Source: Phytohabitans houttuyneae | GTDB lineage: Bacteria; Actinomycetota; Actinomycetes; Mycobacteriales; Micromonosporaceae | Assembly (NCBI RefSeq): GCF_011764425.1 | Contig: NZ_BLPF01000001.1 | Coordinates: 372,001-436,000, forward strand | DNA: 64,000 bases | Direction: 5' to 3' | Part shown: positions 63,794 to 64,000 of the stretch, piece by piece | Layout of the letters: the number at the start of each line of letters is the position of its first letter | How positions within the stretch are numbered: position 1 is the first letter of the stretch | Notes under the pieces: generated by a model | What the model was told of the DNA's origin: nothing | Databases searched by the model: none | The model's input: the letters and a program-made list of their open reading frames with translations, nothing else | Translations under genes and position numbers: made by a program

Positions 63794-64000
63794 ATGGCCA
63801 AAGACGTCAACATCGCGGTGATCTACTACTCGGCGACCGGAAACGTGCACCGCCTCGCCGAGGCCGTGGCCGAGGGCGCGGCCAAGGTCGGCGCGCAGGT
63901 GCGGGTGCACCGGGTGCCCGAGCTGGCGCCGGACACCGCCATCGACGCCAACCCGGACTGGCGCGCGCACGTCGACGAGACCCATGACGCGGTACCGGAG
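63794..64000 (+). CDS. Flavodoxin-like NAD(P)H:quinone oxidoreductase, WrbA-type (partial)
   Basis: The gene runs off the window end; 69 residues visible from ATG 63794. VNIAVIYYSATGNVHRLAEAVAEGAAKVGAQVRVHRVPELAPD holds the FMN phosphate-binding loop (SATGN). WrbA enzymes reduce quinones by two electrons. The visible part is too short to exclude other flavodoxin-fold reductases. Confidence 0.85.
   Translation, partial: MAKDVNIAVIYYSATGNVHRLAEAVAEGAAKVGAQVRVHRVPELAPDTAIDANPDWRAHVDETHDAVPE

Overview
The window is very GC-rich actinomycete DNA. Coding is dense on both strands, GTG starts are common, and genes often overlap by ATGA or GTGA. Secreted proteins have Tat or lipoprotein signals. Polar-growth coiled-coil proteins, an F420-type luciferase-like enzyme, a class F-like sortase, DUF2617/DUF4247 genes and many one-component regulators all fit a mycelial actinomycete, probably Micromonosporaceae. 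That family assignment is inference. I saw no tRNA, rRNA, CRISPR array, phage or insertion sequence.

Layout. 0-6.6 kb: a MerR regulator (cut by the window edge), an SDR, a secreted GH10 xylanase with CBM2, a DivIVA-type coiled-coil protein, a secreted cupin, a NUDIX enzyme and an XRE-cupin regulator. 6.7-14.9 kb: a catabolic operon in which two paralogous Tat-exported amidohydrolases bracket a Liv-type ABC importer (lipoprotein, LivH, a LivM-LivG fusion, LivF). 15-21.9 kb: a sortase pair, a DUF427 protein, then a tight operon of DUF4178, DUF2617, DUF4247, DUF350, a two-Cys membrane protein and a membrane-embedded spermidine-synthase-like enzyme. 22-34.7 kb: an FAD oxidase, a membrane protein, and a LacI-type beta-galactoside regulon (sugar ABC importer, GH1, LacI, VOC-SDR pair, GH2 lacZ) tied together by three copies of a TGTGAGCG-type operator. 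34.8-40.3 kb: HtrA-like protease, then MoxR, DUF58, two VWA membrane proteins and KptA. 40-53 kb: mostly single genes. 53.9-58.1 kb: a sulfate-importer operon ending in an Rrf2 regulator. 58-64 kb: EamA/MarR divergent pair, BON protein, LuxR, a cNMP-thioredoxin-reductase-like fusion and a WrbA-like flavodoxin (cut by the window end).

The most unusual content is not single genes. (1) A family of short GAGCGCAGCGAGCG-rich repeats sits exactly at overlapping stop/start junctions inside operons. There it creates translationally coupled micro-ORFs; two unrelated operons carry an 84-nt, 27-codon MSERSER version. Related inserts lie in frame inside an SDR and a DUF58 gene. This resembles ORF-preserving palindromic elements. 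(2) A second, intergenic repeat family shares a roughly 68-bp core in four copies plus a 20-bp fragment. Two full copies carry a perfect 23-24 bp hairpin whose arms differ by compensatory changes. (3) The xylanase promoter and leader have a twin at 51.1 kb with no intact gene behind it.

Caution on sequence quality: eleven otherwise intact genes or gene parts are broken by apparent single-base losses, nearly all in C or G runs. I read these mainly as sequencing errors and annotate the genes as whole, frameshifted CDSs.
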